Part shown: positions 24,412 through 34,684 of the stretch, in pieces
How the letters are laid out: each line of letters starts with the position of its first letter
Position numbering within the stretch: position 1 is the first letter of the stretch
Assembly (NCBI RefSeq): GCF_003977665.1
Contig: NZ_RYYV01000005.1
Span: 1 to 64,000, forward strand
Length of the DNA: 64,000 nucleotides
Origin: Dyella choica
Lineage (GTDB): Bacteria > Pseudomonadota > Gammaproteobacteria > Xanthomonadales > Rhodanobacteraceae
Reading direction: 5' to 3'
Translations under genes and position numbers: made by a program
Notes under the pieces: model-generated
The model's database searches: none
Told to the model about the DNA's origin: nothing
The model's input: the letters and a program-made list of their open reading frames with translations, nothing else

Positions 24412-25341
24412 ATGGATGCTTTGAGCAGGGTGCTTGAATTGGCGCAGATCCGCGGCAGCCTGGATCTACGCTGCCTGTTTGCAGGCGGTTTCGCCGTGGA
24501 CCACCCGCCGATGCCGACGGGCGAGGCGCCTTTCCATCTGATGCTGCAAGGGGCGGCCGTGGTCGAATTGCCGGATGGCAGTTCGCAAAGGCTCGCCGCC
24601 GGCGAGCTCTTGTTGTTACCGCGTGGCAATGCGCATCTGGTGCGCGACGTGAGCCGGGCGTCGCCGATCCATCCCATGAAGTTGAGTGGCGAGGGAATCG
24701 TGCCGATTCGCCGCAATACCGACCGCGGAGCAGAGGTGGATTTGCTATGCGGTCGCTTCGTCTACGCGCCGGGGGCCGCCGATTTGATCATGCGCTCGCT
24801 ACCCGACGTGCTGCATCTGTCGCTGGAGGGCGATGACGTCCTGGAAGGGCTTCGCGGTATCGTAAGCTTGTTGCGGCGTGAAGTGGAGGAGCCACGGCCA
24901 GGTGGATTAGAGCTAGCGACAGCATTGACTCGCGCCTTGTTCGTGCTGGTGTTGCGGGGGTATGGGCTGGGTGATGGCGTGCGGATATCGTTGTTGGCGC
25001 TACTCGGCGACCTGCGTTTGAGTCGTGCCGTGACGGCGATGTTGCAGGACCCGGGCAAGGACTGGACGCTCAGCCTGCTCGCGGAACAAGCTGCGATGTC
25101 GCGTGCCACGTTTGCACGGCAGTTTGCCCGAAAAAGCGACAAGTCGCCGATGGAATTGCTGACCGTGCTTCGTATGCAGCTGGCTGGCGAATGGCTTCGG
25201 CAGGGGCAGCTCGCCATAGGAGACGTTGCGGAGCGGGTCGGCTATCAGTCGGAATCGGCGTTCGGCAAGGCGTTTTTTCAGTATATGGGGGCAACGCCTG
25301 CCCATTTTCGTCGCGCGCATGGTCAGCTTGCGGAAAAATAG
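24412..25341 (+). CDS. AraC-family regulator with cupin_6 sensor domain
   Basis: A 309-residue transcription factor. The N-terminal half (about 1-170) is the cupin_6 type ligand-binding domain (LRCLFAGGFAVDHPP, LAAGELLLLPRGNAHLVRDV). The C-terminal half is an AraC DNA-binding domain with two helix-turn-helix units (LSLLAEQAAMSRATFARQF and IGDVAERVGYQSESAFGKAF). Regulators of this class commonly sit divergent from AhpD-like or oxidoreductase genes, as here: the 99-bp gap to the AhpD-like gene is the likely control region. The inducer is unknown. Confidence 0.88.
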   Translation: MDALSRVLELAQIRGSLDLRCLFAGGFAVDHPPMPTGEAPFHLMLQGAAVVELPDGSSQRLAAGELLLLPRGNAHLVRDVSRASPIHPMKLSGEGIVPIRRNTDRGAEVDLLCGRFVYAPGAADLIMRSLPDVLHLSLEGDDVLEGLRGIVSLLRREVEEPRPGGLELATALTRALFVLVLRGYGLGDGVRISLLALLGDLRLSRAVTAMLQDPGKDWTLSLLAEQAAMSRATFARQFARKSDKSPMELLTVLRMQLAGEWLRQGQLAIGDVAERVGYQSESAFGKAFFQYMGATPAHFRRAHGQLAEK

Positions 25342-25408
25342 ACGGCCAGGCGGCATGGTTCAGGGCAGCCTTCAGTCAGCTTGCCCCCATGATCCTTGCC
25401 AAATCCCT

Positions 25409-26074
25409 TCAGTGCGCTGAGACATCCAGCGCGCTCTGCATCCGCTTCTGCAATTGGCTCAGGCTGCTTTTTGCTTGGTGCTGGACGACCTCCATCTGTG
25501 CGACCACATGTAGGAATTCGCGAGGCTCTACGCTGCCGGAGCGCAGGTCGGTCATATTGTCGGTCATCCGCGGACCATTGATGATCAGTTGAAGATTGGC
25601 GGTGAGCTTGCTGTCGGCTTCCCGCTGAGAGGCATATGCAGCGGAATAACGGTACATCCGTTTGCTGTCGATCCAGCTCGCCGACTGATTGGCGACAGCT
25701 ACATCCCAGGCTTCGTGGCGCAATGTCGGCCAACGGAGATTGAGGTTGAAGTCGTCCACCTGACTCAGGATGTGTTGCTGTATGTCCTTATTGGACACAT
25801 TGGATTTCAAGTCCTGTTCCAGCGTATTGCGGATTCGGGTCAAGCTATCCACCTGATGCGTGTCTACCGCGAGAGCCTCGCTGACCTCGGCCAGGTTGGT
25901 GCGGATCTCAGCGTCGATCTGCTCGCTGGCCGCTTCGGCCGCATGTTGATGATGGACCCGCTCGATCCAGGCCTCGAGCCCCAGGGCGGTAAGGATACTG
26001 AGCACGATCATCAGGTAATGCTTGAGAAAATCCCTGAAGGATTGCAGCGGGGTCTTTGGCAACTCCAAGTGCAT
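25409..26074 (-). CDS. Membrane-anchored protein, paralogue of 22733-23413
   Basis: A 221-residue paralogue of the 226-residue protein at 22733. Both begin MHLELPK, share FLKHYLMIVLSILTALGLEA across the membrane segment and carry the near-identical block TLRHEAWDVAVANQSASW, followed by RYSAAYASQR. The rest, including the predicted coiled coil after the membrane segment, is diverged. No known family is recognised. The ATG at 26074 is supported by the paralogue. The upstream frame stays open to 26512 but is not protein-like. It is convergent with the AraC gene and divergent from the patatin gene. Confidence 0.65.
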   Translation of the reverse strand: MHLELPKTPLQSFRDFLKHYLMIVLSILTALGLEAWIERVHHQHAAEAASEQIDAEIRTNLAEVSEALAVDTHQVDSLTRIRNTLEQDLKSNVSNKDIQQHILSQVDDFNLNLRWPTLRHEAWDVAVANQSASWIDSKRMYRYSAAYASQREADSKLTANLQLIINGPRMTDNMTDLRSGSVEPREFLHVVAQMEVVQHQAKSSLSQLQKRMQSALDVSAH

Positions 26075-26231
26075 GACAGGTGATTCCTTGTGCGATAGGA
26101 GTGCAAGCGTAACCAGACTGTGGCCCTCACGGAAGGTACGGAAGGCATCGCTTCGCGCGGTCCGGGTGGCGCACGTTCTGAGGGGTATGCCATGCTCCCG
26201 CGATGGGCCGCGATGCTCTGAAAGGAAACCT

Positions 26232-27119
26232 ATGCTCGGCAAGGTCAATGAGGTCAGGGGACTCGACTTTGGAAGGATCGAAACACTGGTCCTGGCTGGA
26301 GGAGGCAACCGGTGCTGGTGGCAAGCAGGGGCGTTACAGCATCTGCTGGAACATCGACCGCGTCTGCCACGACAGCTGATCGGTACAAGCGCCGGTGCAG
26401 GCATTGCCGCCTCGTTCCTGGCACAAAGTACCGACACTGCGCTGCGGGCTTGCCTGGAGCTGTTTGCAGGCAATCCAAGGATTTTCGACTGGTCGGCCTT
26501 GCCCAGGCTCAAACTGAAGTTTGCGCATCAGCAGATCTATCCCGCCTGGATCGAGGCATTCCTGAATTCGGCCACGTTCAGCACGCTGCGCCATGCCTCA
26601 TCGCAGCTTACCGTAGGGCTCTCGCGACCGGCGAAATACCTCGGCACGGGGGCATCGGTAGCCATGGGCACGCTGGCTTATCTCGTCGACAAGTACTGGT
26701 GGAACAGCATCCACCCGCGGCTCCCTGGATTATTAGGGCTTAGGCAGGATTTCATGCTGCTGAACGACTGCACTTCAGTCGAAGCGGCCCAGGCGATTCT
26801 CATTGCGGCAGCTTCAGCGCCGCCCATCATGGCTGCCCGCAAAGTGGGAGGACAACAAGCCTTTGATGGCGGCTATACCGATAACGCGCCGATTCCGCCC
26901 CAGTCGGATCAGCAACGATCGCAGACCTTGGTGATGCTTACGCGCCACTATCCGAAACTTCCCCAGCTATTTACCTGGCTGGGGCGGACGTATTGGCAAC
27001 CGAGTCAACGCATTCCCGTTTCAACCTGGGACTGCACCGCCAAAGCCACGGTGCGGGAAGCGTATGAATTGGGCCTGCAGGATTCGGTGCGGGTGTTGGG
27101 CACGGGATTGATTCGCTAG
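26232..27119 (+). CDS. Patatin-like phospholipase
   Basis: A 295-residue lipid acyl hydrolase of the patatin family. The oxyanion-hole loop GGGNR (23-27), nucleophile elbow GTSAG (S53) and catalytic aspartate in DGGYTDNAP (D212) complete the Ser-Asp dyad. It lacks a signal peptide, a membrane-beta-barrel domain and a cyclic-nucleotide domain, so it is a short cytoplasmic type acting on membrane or acyl substrates. The ATG at 26232 is supported by AAAGGAAA; the open frame further left is the antisense of the neighbouring gene. Single gene. Confidence 0.85.
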   Translation: MLGKVNEVRGLDFGRIETLVLAGGGNRCWWQAGALQHLLEHRPRLPRQLIGTSAGAGIAASFLAQSTDTALRACLELFAGNPRIFDWSALPRLKLKFAHQQIYPAWIEAFLNSATFSTLRHASSQLTVGLSRPAKYLGTGASVAMGTLAYLVDKYWWNSIHPRLPGLLGLRQDFMLLNDCTSVEAAQAILIAAASAPPIMAARKVGGQQAFDGGYTDNAPIPPQSDQQRSQTLVMLTRHYPKLPQLFTWLGRTYWQPSQRIPVSTWDCTAKATVREAYELGLQDSVRVLGTGLIR

Positions 27120-27132
27120 CCGGCGAACTTGA

Positions 27133-29304
27133 TCACCACGACGAAAAGCCCGGCGCATAGGGAAAAGTAAGCGACTCATAGTATTGGAGCGACTGCGGTG
27201 GCGAGGCATAGGCCGGCGGCAGCGGCAGGCCGGAGATGCTCTGGAAGTACCCGATGCTCGCATCTCGCCACCATTGCGCTTCTTTCTCCTGGATGGTGAG
27301 AAACGCGGCGGTTTGCTCATAACGCTGCTCGTCGATATAGCCGTGCAAGCCAAGCCAGGTTTGGCGCATCCGCTTCACGTCATCCACGCCCTGCGTATAG
27401 TGCGCCACCAGTTCGTACCACAGCGTGTGGCCGGAACGCATGCGGTAATCCCAGCCGATGTGGTGGAAATAGAGCAGGTACTGCTCGGGAGTTTGTTTCA
27501 GGTCATTGAACTGGGCCGCGAGAGGCGCGGCGTATTGATCCACCGCGTCGCTGCCGCTGCGGCTGCGGTCGAAGCCGATGCCTTGCCGATTCGCTCGGTG
27601 GTAGTAAACCGGTCGCCAATCGGCACTCGACTCACTGGCATCCCAGGGCGCGGGGCCGTAGTGATGGCCTGGTCCCATCAAATGCAACAGCCCAAGCGGG
27701 GTCATGTAGTCGACCGCTGCTTCGCGCGACCCCATCATCATTTCGACCACGGGTTTGACGAAGGCCTGGTCGTTGCTGAAGGTCATGCGCACCCATTCCT
27801 CGGCGATGGCGCGTGACGACAACGATGGATTCCAGGCAAGCCGGCCGAACACGTACCAATTGGCCTGGTTGAAATCCGAGCCGCACCAGTCGCGATCGGT
27901 GCCGATATTGGCGACGCCGGCCATGCCCGTGAGCGCGTGGCCGTCCAGCGAACCGTCGATAACCTTGGCGACCATGGAACCTTTGCCGTGCGCCATGGTG
28001 TCGGCCGACAGCACTTCCTCGAACAAGGGGCCGAGATAGACCAGGTGCGTCGCGAAGCCGAGATATTCCTTGGTGATCTCGAACTCCGTCATCAGCGGCG
28101 TCTTGGGCATGGCGCCGAACAGCGGATGGAACGGCTCGCGCGGCTGGAAATCGACCGGGCCATTCTTGACCTGCACCAGCACGTTGGCGCGAAAGCGTCC
28201 GTCGAGCGGCTTGAACTCGTCATATGCCTGTTTGGCGCGATCTTCGGGGTTCGACGCCGAATAGACGAAGGCCCGCCACATCACTATGCCGCCATGTGGC
28301 GCGAGCGCATTGGCCAGCATGTTGGCGCCATCGGCGTGGCTGCGTTGGTAGTCCTCCGGCCCGGGCTGGCCTTCGGAATTGGCCTTGACCAGAAAGCCGC
28401 CAAAGTCCGGAATGAGCTTGTAGATCTCGTCCGCCTTCGCTTGCCACCAGGCTTGCACTTGAGGATCGAGTGGATCGGCCGTTTTCAGGCCGCCGATTTC
28501 GATCGGCGAGCTAAATCGGATGCTGAGATACACACGGATGCCGTAAGGGCGGAACACATCCGCCAGCGCGGCCACCTTTTGCAGGTACGTGGACGTGAGG
28601 ATCGTGGCGCCCGCGTTGACGTTGTCGAGTACGGTGCCATTGATGCCGATCGACGCATTGGCCCGCGCATAGTCGGTGTAGCGTGGTGCGCGCCAATCCG
28701 GCAGCTTCCACCAGTCCCAGATCGAGGCACCGGCATAGCCGCGTTCGACCTGGCCGTTGAGATAGTCCCAGTGATTGAGCACGCGCAGCTTCACGCGCGG
28801 CGTTTCGTGCAGGTCAAGATGGTCGATGGCTTGTCCGGTCTCAAGCAGGCGCAGGAAGTGGAAAGCGCCGTACAGCGCGCCCATGTCTTCTTGAGCGACG
28901 ATGGCGGTTGCGGCATGACCATCCACGACCACGTTGCGAATCACATAGCCGTCATGGCCCAGGTGCTGGGTGTCCAGATGAAGCTGTGCGATCAGCGCCG
29001 ATGATCTGGGTGTTCCGACGATGATCGCGTTATCACGGGTCACGCTATCAGACAGTGGCACATCGCGGCCGAGCAAACCTTGGAGCCCGCGCAGCAATTC
29101 GCCGCGAGTAACGCTTTGTGTGGGGGTCGAGGAGCCCGCAATCAGCTCGGTAGCGCGATTCTTGTAGAACTTCGCCTGCTCCGGCGCGAGCAGGCGATAG
29201 CGCAGCCATAGATCGTAGCCGTCTTCGGCACGCAACGGCGCCGCGCCCAGCAGCATCGCCAGCACTAGAAGGAGCGTCGCCCCACTGCGCAAGGAGGGGA
29301 TCAT
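27133..29304 (-). CDS. aguA: Alpha-glucuronidase, glycoside hydrolase family 67
   Basis: A 723-residue GH67 enzyme, which removes 4-O-methyl-glucuronic acid from the ends of xylo-oligosaccharides. It has a signal peptide (MIPSLRSGATLLLVLAMLLG, cleavage near LRA), so it is probably periplasmic. The N-terminal beta domain is followed by the TIM barrel. By alignment to known GH67 enzymes the general acid is E311 in VKANSEGQPGPEDY, and the two base candidates are D385 in PVDFQPREP and E407 in MTEFEITKEYLG. No other xylan genes are present here. Its ATG overlaps the dinB stop by 4 bp, an odd coupling for a sugar hydrolase. Confidence 0.93.
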   Translation of the reverse strand: MIPSLRSGATLLLVLAMLLGAAPLRAEDGYDLWLRYRLLAPEQAKFYKNRATELIAGSSTPTQSVTRGELLRGLQGLLGRDVPLSDSVTRDNAIIVGTPRSSALIAQLHLDTQHLGHDGYVIRNVVVDGHAATAIVAQEDMGALYGAFHFLRLLETGQAIDHLDLHETPRVKLRVLNHWDYLNGQVERGYAGASIWDWWKLPDWRAPRYTDYARANASIGINGTVLDNVNAGATILTSTYLQKVAALADVFRPYGIRVYLSIRFSSPIEIGGLKTADPLDPQVQAWWQAKADEIYKLIPDFGGFLVKANSEGQPGPEDYQRSHADGANMLANALAPHGGIVMWRAFVYSASNPEDRAKQAYDEFKPLDGRFRANVLVQVKNGPVDFQPREPFHPLFGAMPKTPLMTEFEITKEYLGFATHLVYLGPLFEEVLSADTMAHGKGSMVAKVIDGSLDGHALTGMAGVANIGTDRDWCGSDFNQANWYVFGRLAWNPSLSSRAIAEEWVRMTFSNDQAFVKPVVEMMMGSREAAVDYMTPLGLLHLMGPGHHYGPAPWDASESSADWRPVYYHRANRQGIGFDRSRSGSDAVDQYAAPLAAQFNDLKQTPEQYLLYFHHIGWDYRMRSGHTLWYELVAHYTQGVDDVKRMRQTWLGLHGYIDEQRYEQTAAFLTIQEKEAQWWRDASIGYFQSISGLPLPPAYASPPQSLQYYESLTFPYAPGFSSW

Positions 29305-30398
29305 GTCTGCGGCATGCTTTCGAACAGATCGCTTTGTGCCATGAAACTGTCCTGATCTACGAAGCCGGACAACCCTACACCGACCAGGCGATAGCGGCTG
29401 TCGGCGGAACGTTGGACCCGTTCCCGCAAGGCACAGGCCGCGTCTGCCAGTTCGCCGGCCGAGTGCGGCTGTACGGACGGCGTAAGGCTACGCGTAAGCG
29501 TGTGAAAGTCCGCCGTCTTGAGCTTCAGCACGATGGTGCGGGCAATACGGCCGCGCTGCACTTCCCGTTGGTGCGCAGACCAGGTTTTCTCGGCCAGGCG
29601 GCGGATGTGCGGCTCCAGCTCGTCGAGCGTAAGGTCGTGCTCGAAGGTGTCTTCGGAGGATACTTGCATGCTGAGCTGGTTCGGCTGTACCGCATGATCG
29701 TCGATACCCATGGCAAGCTCATGCAGGCGGCGGCCCCAACGGCCGAAGCGCAGTTCCAGTTCCGCCAACGACAACGCGCGTAGTTCGCCAACGGCTGCAA
29801 TGCCCAGGACTGCCAGCTTTGCCTCCATCACCTTGCCCACGCCAGGCAGACGGTTCACGGGTAGGGGCACGAGAAAATCCAGCACCTGGTGCGGGCGGAT
29901 CACGAACAGGCCATCCGGCTTGTTCCAGTCCGAGGCGATCTTGGCCAGAAATTTGTTCGGCGCCACCCCGGCCGAAGCCGTGAGCTGGGTTTCCTCGCGA
30001 ATGGCGGCGCGAATGGCCTCGGCCGTGGCCGTGGCGGAGGGCAGGCCGGTCTTGGTCGTGGTCACGTCGAGGTAGGCTTCGTCCAGCGACAGCGGTTCGA
30101 TCAGGTCGGTATGCCGGGCGAAGATTTCACGCACATGGCGCGAAACTGCCTTGTAGCGCACGAAATCCGGAGGCACGAAGACCGCTTGCGGGCAAAGCCG
30201 CTCGGCGCGTACGGCGGGCATCGCGGAACGTACGCCGAATTTGCGTGCTTCGTAACTTGCTGCGCAGACCACCGAGCGTGCACCGCGCCAGGCGACCACG
30301 ACCGGCTTGCCGCGCAGGGTGGGATCGTCACGTTGTTCCACGGACGCGTAGAACGCATCCATGTCGACGTGAATGATCTTGCGTGACGCGTTGGGCAC
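29301..30398 (-). CDS. dinB: DNA polymerase IV (Y-family)
   Basis: A 365-residue translesion polymerase. Motifs VDMDAFYASVEQRDD (first catalytic Asp) and SLDEAYLDVT (catalytic Asp-Glu) are intact. The helix-hairpin-helix segment lies near LPGVGKVMEAKL, and the C-terminal little-finger domain includes ARTIVLKLKTADF. The short C-terminal tail ending in QSDLFESMPQT looks like a beta-clamp-binding motif (QxxLF). It is upstream of and overlapping aguA. No LexA box was recognised in the 95 bp upstream, where a palindromic repeat lies instead. Confidence 0.95.
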   Translation of the reverse strand: MPNASRKIIHVDMDAFYASVEQRDDPTLRGKPVVVAWRGARSVVCAASYEARKFGVRSAMPAVRAERLCPQAVFVPPDFVRYKAVSRHVREIFARHTDLIEPLSLDEAYLDVTTTKTGLPSATATAEAIRAAIREETQLTASAGVAPNKFLAKIASDWNKPDGLFVIRPHQVLDFLVPLPVNRLPGVGKVMEAKLAVLGIAAVGELRALSLAELELRFGRWGRRLHELAMGIDDHAVQPNQLSMQVSSEDTFEHDLTLDELEPHIRRLAEKTWSAHQREVQRGRIARTIVLKLKTADFHTLTRSLTPSVQPHSAGELADAACALRERVQRSADSRYRLVGVGLSGFVDQDSFMAQSDLFESMPQT

Positions 30399-30443
30399 GG
30401 GGGGGCTGCACAGCTAGGCGACAGCGGGATTCTAGGGGAGTGC

Positions 30444-30507
30444 GTAGGCTGGGATGAAATCCCAGTTTTCGTGCGGGTGGCGATGTTGGGATTTCATCCC
30501 AACCTAC
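30444..30507. repeat. CTGGGAT-family repeat that encodes the end of the ATP-grasp gene
   Basis: A compact 64-bp copy: GTAGGCTGGGATGAAATCCC on the left and GGGATTTCATCCCAACCTAC on the right, exact except for one base pair. The minus-strand gene at 30494 reads into the right arm and stops there at TGA. Confidence 0.88.
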
Positions 30508-31399
30508 GGGCTTCGTGCCCAAGCTGCCGCAACTGCTCCAACAGCAAGTGCGCGAACCGCTCCGTGGCATCCGGCCTGTCCGCCAGGAACAGCGACGGCT
30601 CGATCAGCTCCAATTCCATGGTCAGGAACTGTCCGTTCGCCACCACCCCATCGACGCGGGCGTAGAGCGGTTGCTGATGGCCCAGTGCGCCAACCGCCGC
30701 CAGGATCTTGCCACCGGCATTCAGCATGGCCTGGTCCGGCATGGCTGGCGTGATGCTCCCGCCATGCTCCACCTGTACGCGGTAGTCGCCTGACATAGGG
30801 CGTTTGAGCACGGCATGGCTAAATTCGCCGCCAAAATACAGCAGCGACCATTCGCCGTTGCTGGCGATCTCGGGTACGAAGGGCTGCACAAGGTAATCGA
30901 GCCGCTGTGGCAGCTGCGCAAGCGCCTGTTCGAAATCCGCGCTTCCGATCCTGCCGCGCACGGTATGCCACGCTCCGCCGCTCACCGTGGGCTTGATCAC
31001 TATTTCGCGGGCATCCATCGCCGACAGCATTTCGTGCAACGCAACTCCGCTGGCCGCGCGGGTCGGAATGATCGGCACACCTTGCCGTTGGAGATCAAGC
31101 AGATAGTGCTTGTCACTGTTCCAGCGCAGCATGCCCGTGTCGTTGATGACCGTTATACCAAGCCGATCCAGCGTATGCGTCCAGGCGAGGAACGCCGGAT
31201 AGTGCTCGTAATAATCCCAGATGGTGCGAACCAGCACGGCATCGTATGCCGTCCAGTCGAGTTCGGGATCGTTCCAGACACATACCGTGGATTTCATGCC
31301 AACCCGCTCCAGCATGGTGGCGAGATGGAGGTCGTCCTCGTGCAGGGACGAATACTGCCGGGACGAAGCAATGGCAAGGCGAAACGGCTGGGTAGGCAT
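30494..31399 (-). CDS. ATP-grasp domain protein (RimK/DcsG-like)
   Basis: A 301-residue ATP-grasp enzyme of unknown substrate. An N-terminal Rossmann-like part (about 1-95, VWNDPELDWTAYDAVLVRTIWDYYEH) precedes the ATP-grasp fold: WNSDKHYLLDLQRQGVPIIPT, the ATP-binding loop IVIKPTVSGGAWHTVRG, YLVQPFVPEI, and the metal-binding end YARVDGVV with MELELIEPSLFL. This pattern resembles the family of D-cycloserine ligase DcsG and RimK-like amino-acid ligases. GGAGGT precedes the ATG. The last residues RRLG and the TGA stop lie in a palindromic repeat, so the original C-terminus may have been replaced. Confidence 0.75.
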   Translation of the reverse strand: MPTQPFRLAIASSRQYSSLHEDDLHLATMLERVGMKSTVCVWNDPELDWTAYDAVLVRTIWDYYEHYPAFLAWTHTLDRLGITVINDTGMLRWNSDKHYLLDLQRQGVPIIPTRAASGVALHEMLSAMDAREIVIKPTVSGGAWHTVRGRIGSADFEQALAQLPQRLDYLVQPFVPEIASNGEWSLLYFGGEFSHAVLKRPMSGDYRVQVEHGGSITPAMPDQAMLNAGGKILAAVGALGHQQPLYARVDGVVANGQFLTMELELIEPSLFLADRPDATERFAHLLLEQLRQLGHEARRLG

Positions 31400-31617
31400 G
31401 TGTACACCTCCAAATCAATGGGGTGGGCGCCCTTGAAGCAGGTTGGTCGGTAGACCGAGCGTGGCGGACCATAGCCCGTCGCAGCCCCCCCTCGGGGACC
31501 GATGCGCCAGTGGAACGGTCATGGCGCGATTACCCGAGTATTGGAGGCCGCTTCGGGTATGTCAATGAAACATCTAGGGCAAAAGTCACCCCGGACATCA
31601 GGTATCGACTCGGGTTA

Positions 31618-32970
31618 ATGTCAGCGGATATGACCGACGAAACCTCCTCATCCTCTACCTACCTGCGCCGGCTCGGTGTCTGGAGCGGCGCAGCCATCGT
31701 GATCGGCGGCGTGATCGGCAGCGGCATTTTTCGTACGCCGGCTACCGTGGCTGAGCGCACGGCGTCAGGCTTGCCACTGCTCGCGCTATGGGCACTTGGC
31801 GGCCTACTCACGCTGGCTGGGGTGCTGTGTTACGCCGAGCTGGGTGCGCGCCGTCCACAGGCGGGCGGCATCTATCTTTATTTGCGCGAAGCGTTCGGCG
31901 CGCTGCCGGCCTTTCTGTTCGGTTGGACCATGGCGCTAATCAACTATCCAGGCAGCGTGGCGGCGGTGGCAGTCACCTTTGCCGACTACACGTGCCGGGC
32001 CATGAGCCTGCCGGCCTTGTGGGTGAAGCCAGTGGCAGTGGGCGCGATTTTCTTCATCGTTGGTGTCAACTTGTTCGGTATTCGCGCCGGGGCGTTGTTG
32101 GTAAACGTGTTCACACTGCTGAAGCTGGCGGCGATCGCCATGCTGCTGATAGTGGGCCTGGTGCTGGCCCATGGGCATTTTGGCGGTGTGCTGGCCATCG
32201 ACGCCACCCATCAGGTTTCCGGCGGAGCGTGGATCGGCGCCCTGTTGCCGGTGTTGTTCACCTATGGCGGCTTTCACTACCTAAATGACATGGCGGGCGA
32301 AGTGCGTGATCCGCAACGCAACTTGCCGCGAGCGCTTACTTTGGGACTGGTCGGCGTGGCACTGTGCTATGTGCTGGCAAACCTGGCTTACCTGGTTGGC
32401 TTGGGCCACGCGGGATTGGCGGCGAGCAAAGCGCCTGCCGCGGATCTGATGAGCAGCATCTTTGGCCCGCGTGGTGCCACCATCATGGCGATCGGCATCG
32501 CCTGTTCCACATTTGGTTACTGCAGCATCGCCGTAGCCGGCGGAGCGCGAGTACTGCAGACCATGGGCGCGGATGGCTTTTTCTTTCGCGCGGTGGGGCA
32601 AATCGACACGCGCTGGCGCTCACCGCAAGTCGGCCTGGCCGTATTGGGCATATGGGCCATCGTGTTGATCATCACCGGCACGTTCGATCAATTGGTCAAC
32701 TTCACCACGGTAGGCGAGTGGCTGGGACATGCCTTTGGCATCGCCACCCTGTTCTGGTATCGACGCCAATTCGGGGCAAAGAGCTCGCCGTTTCGCGTGC
32801 CGCTGTATCCCATTCTCCCGTTCGTGTTCGTATGCACCGTGCTGGGCGTGATCATTGCCACGGTGATCGATACCCCGCGTGATGCCGGCATGAGCCTGGT
32901 GATCATTGCGCTTGGCGTGCCGGTGTATGCGATATGGCGTCGGTGGCCAAGGCAGCAGGCGGGCGCGTAG
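31618..32970 (+). CDS. APC-family amino acid permease
   Basis: A 450-residue transporter with about 12 membrane segments. The first carries the APC signature IVIGGVIGSGIFRTPATVA, and the third begins LCYAELGARRPQAGGIYLY, as in the LAT/APA group of amino-acid transporters. FGWTMALINYPGSVAAVAVT and FTYGGFHYLNDMAGEVRDPQ follow the family pattern. The substrate is not predictable. Two starts are possible, at 31618 and 31630; neither has a strong ribosome-binding site, and the first is used here. It is divergent from the ATP-grasp gene with a 218-bp gap. Confidence 0.85.
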   Translation: MSADMTDETSSSSTYLRRLGVWSGAAIVIGGVIGSGIFRTPATVAERTASGLPLLALWALGGLLTLAGVLCYAELGARRPQAGGIYLYLREAFGALPAFLFGWTMALINYPGSVAAVAVTFADYTCRAMSLPALWVKPVAVGAIFFIVGVNLFGIRAGALLVNVFTLLKLAAIAMLLIVGLVLAHGHFGGVLAIDATHQVSGGAWIGALLPVLFTYGGFHYLNDMAGEVRDPQRNLPRALTLGLVGVALCYVLANLAYLVGLGHAGLAASKAPAADLMSSIFGPRGATIMAIGIACSTFGYCSIAVAGGARVLQTMGADGFFFRAVGQIDTRWRSPQVGLAVLGIWAIVLIITGTFDQLVNFTTVGEWLGHAFGIATLFWYRRQFGAKSSPFRVPLYPILPFVFVCTVLGVIIATVIDTPRDAGMSLVIIALGVPVYAIWRRWPRQQAGA

Positions 32971-32973
32971 TGT

Positions 32974-33039
32974 GTAGGCTGGAATGGCAATCCCAGCATT
33001 TTCACGCCGCTTAAAGCTGGGATTGGCATCCCAGCCTAC
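32974..33039. repeat. CTGGGAT-family repeat between convergent genes
   Basis: GTAGGCTGGAATGGCAATCC on the left, GATTGGCATCCCAGCCTAC on the right. It lies 3 bp after the permease stop and 45 bp before the ahcY end. Confidence 0.87.
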
Positions 33040-33084
33040 GCCGCCGGGCCCTCTCCCCGAGGGGGAGAGGGCCGCAGATTTGCA

Positions 33085-34533
<1,449 letters not shown>

Positions 34534-34560
34534 TGAGGGATGTCTCCGAGTCTCATGGGG

Positions 34561-34583
34561 AAAACCCGGCCCGGGAGGCCAGG
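34561..34583 (-). terminator. Attenuator hairpin between SAH riboswitch and ahcY
   Basis: Read on the minus strand, CCTGGCC (34583-34577), loop TCCCG and GGCCGGG (34571-34565, one G-T pair) are followed directly by TTTT (34564-34561). Its place between the aptamer and the start codon suggests ligand-controlled termination. A GACGCG/CGCGTC hairpin (34586-34601) precedes it and may be part of the switch. Confidence 0.6.
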
Positions 34584-34600
34584 CCGACGCGGTATCGCGT

Positions 34601-34677
34601 CATGAGCGCCGTTGCATTCGAGGCATCCACCGAGCCTGGCCGTAGACTTGCCCACGGTCGCAGCGCCCCTCGGCGAA
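34601..34677 (-). ncRNA. SAH riboswitch aptamer (ahcY motif)
   Basis: On the minus strand, CGCCGAGGGGCGCTGCGACC is followed by a variable stem, then GGCCAGGCTCGG and finally AACGGCGCTCATG. These are the conserved blocks of the SAH-binding riboswitch known upstream of ahcY in proteobacteria: CCGAGG pairs with GCTCGG, and GCGC pairs with the 3-prime GCGC to form the pseudoknot. The aptamer lies directly upstream of ahcY, giving strong contextual support. Confidence 0.92.
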
Positions 34678-34684
34678 GATCTCC

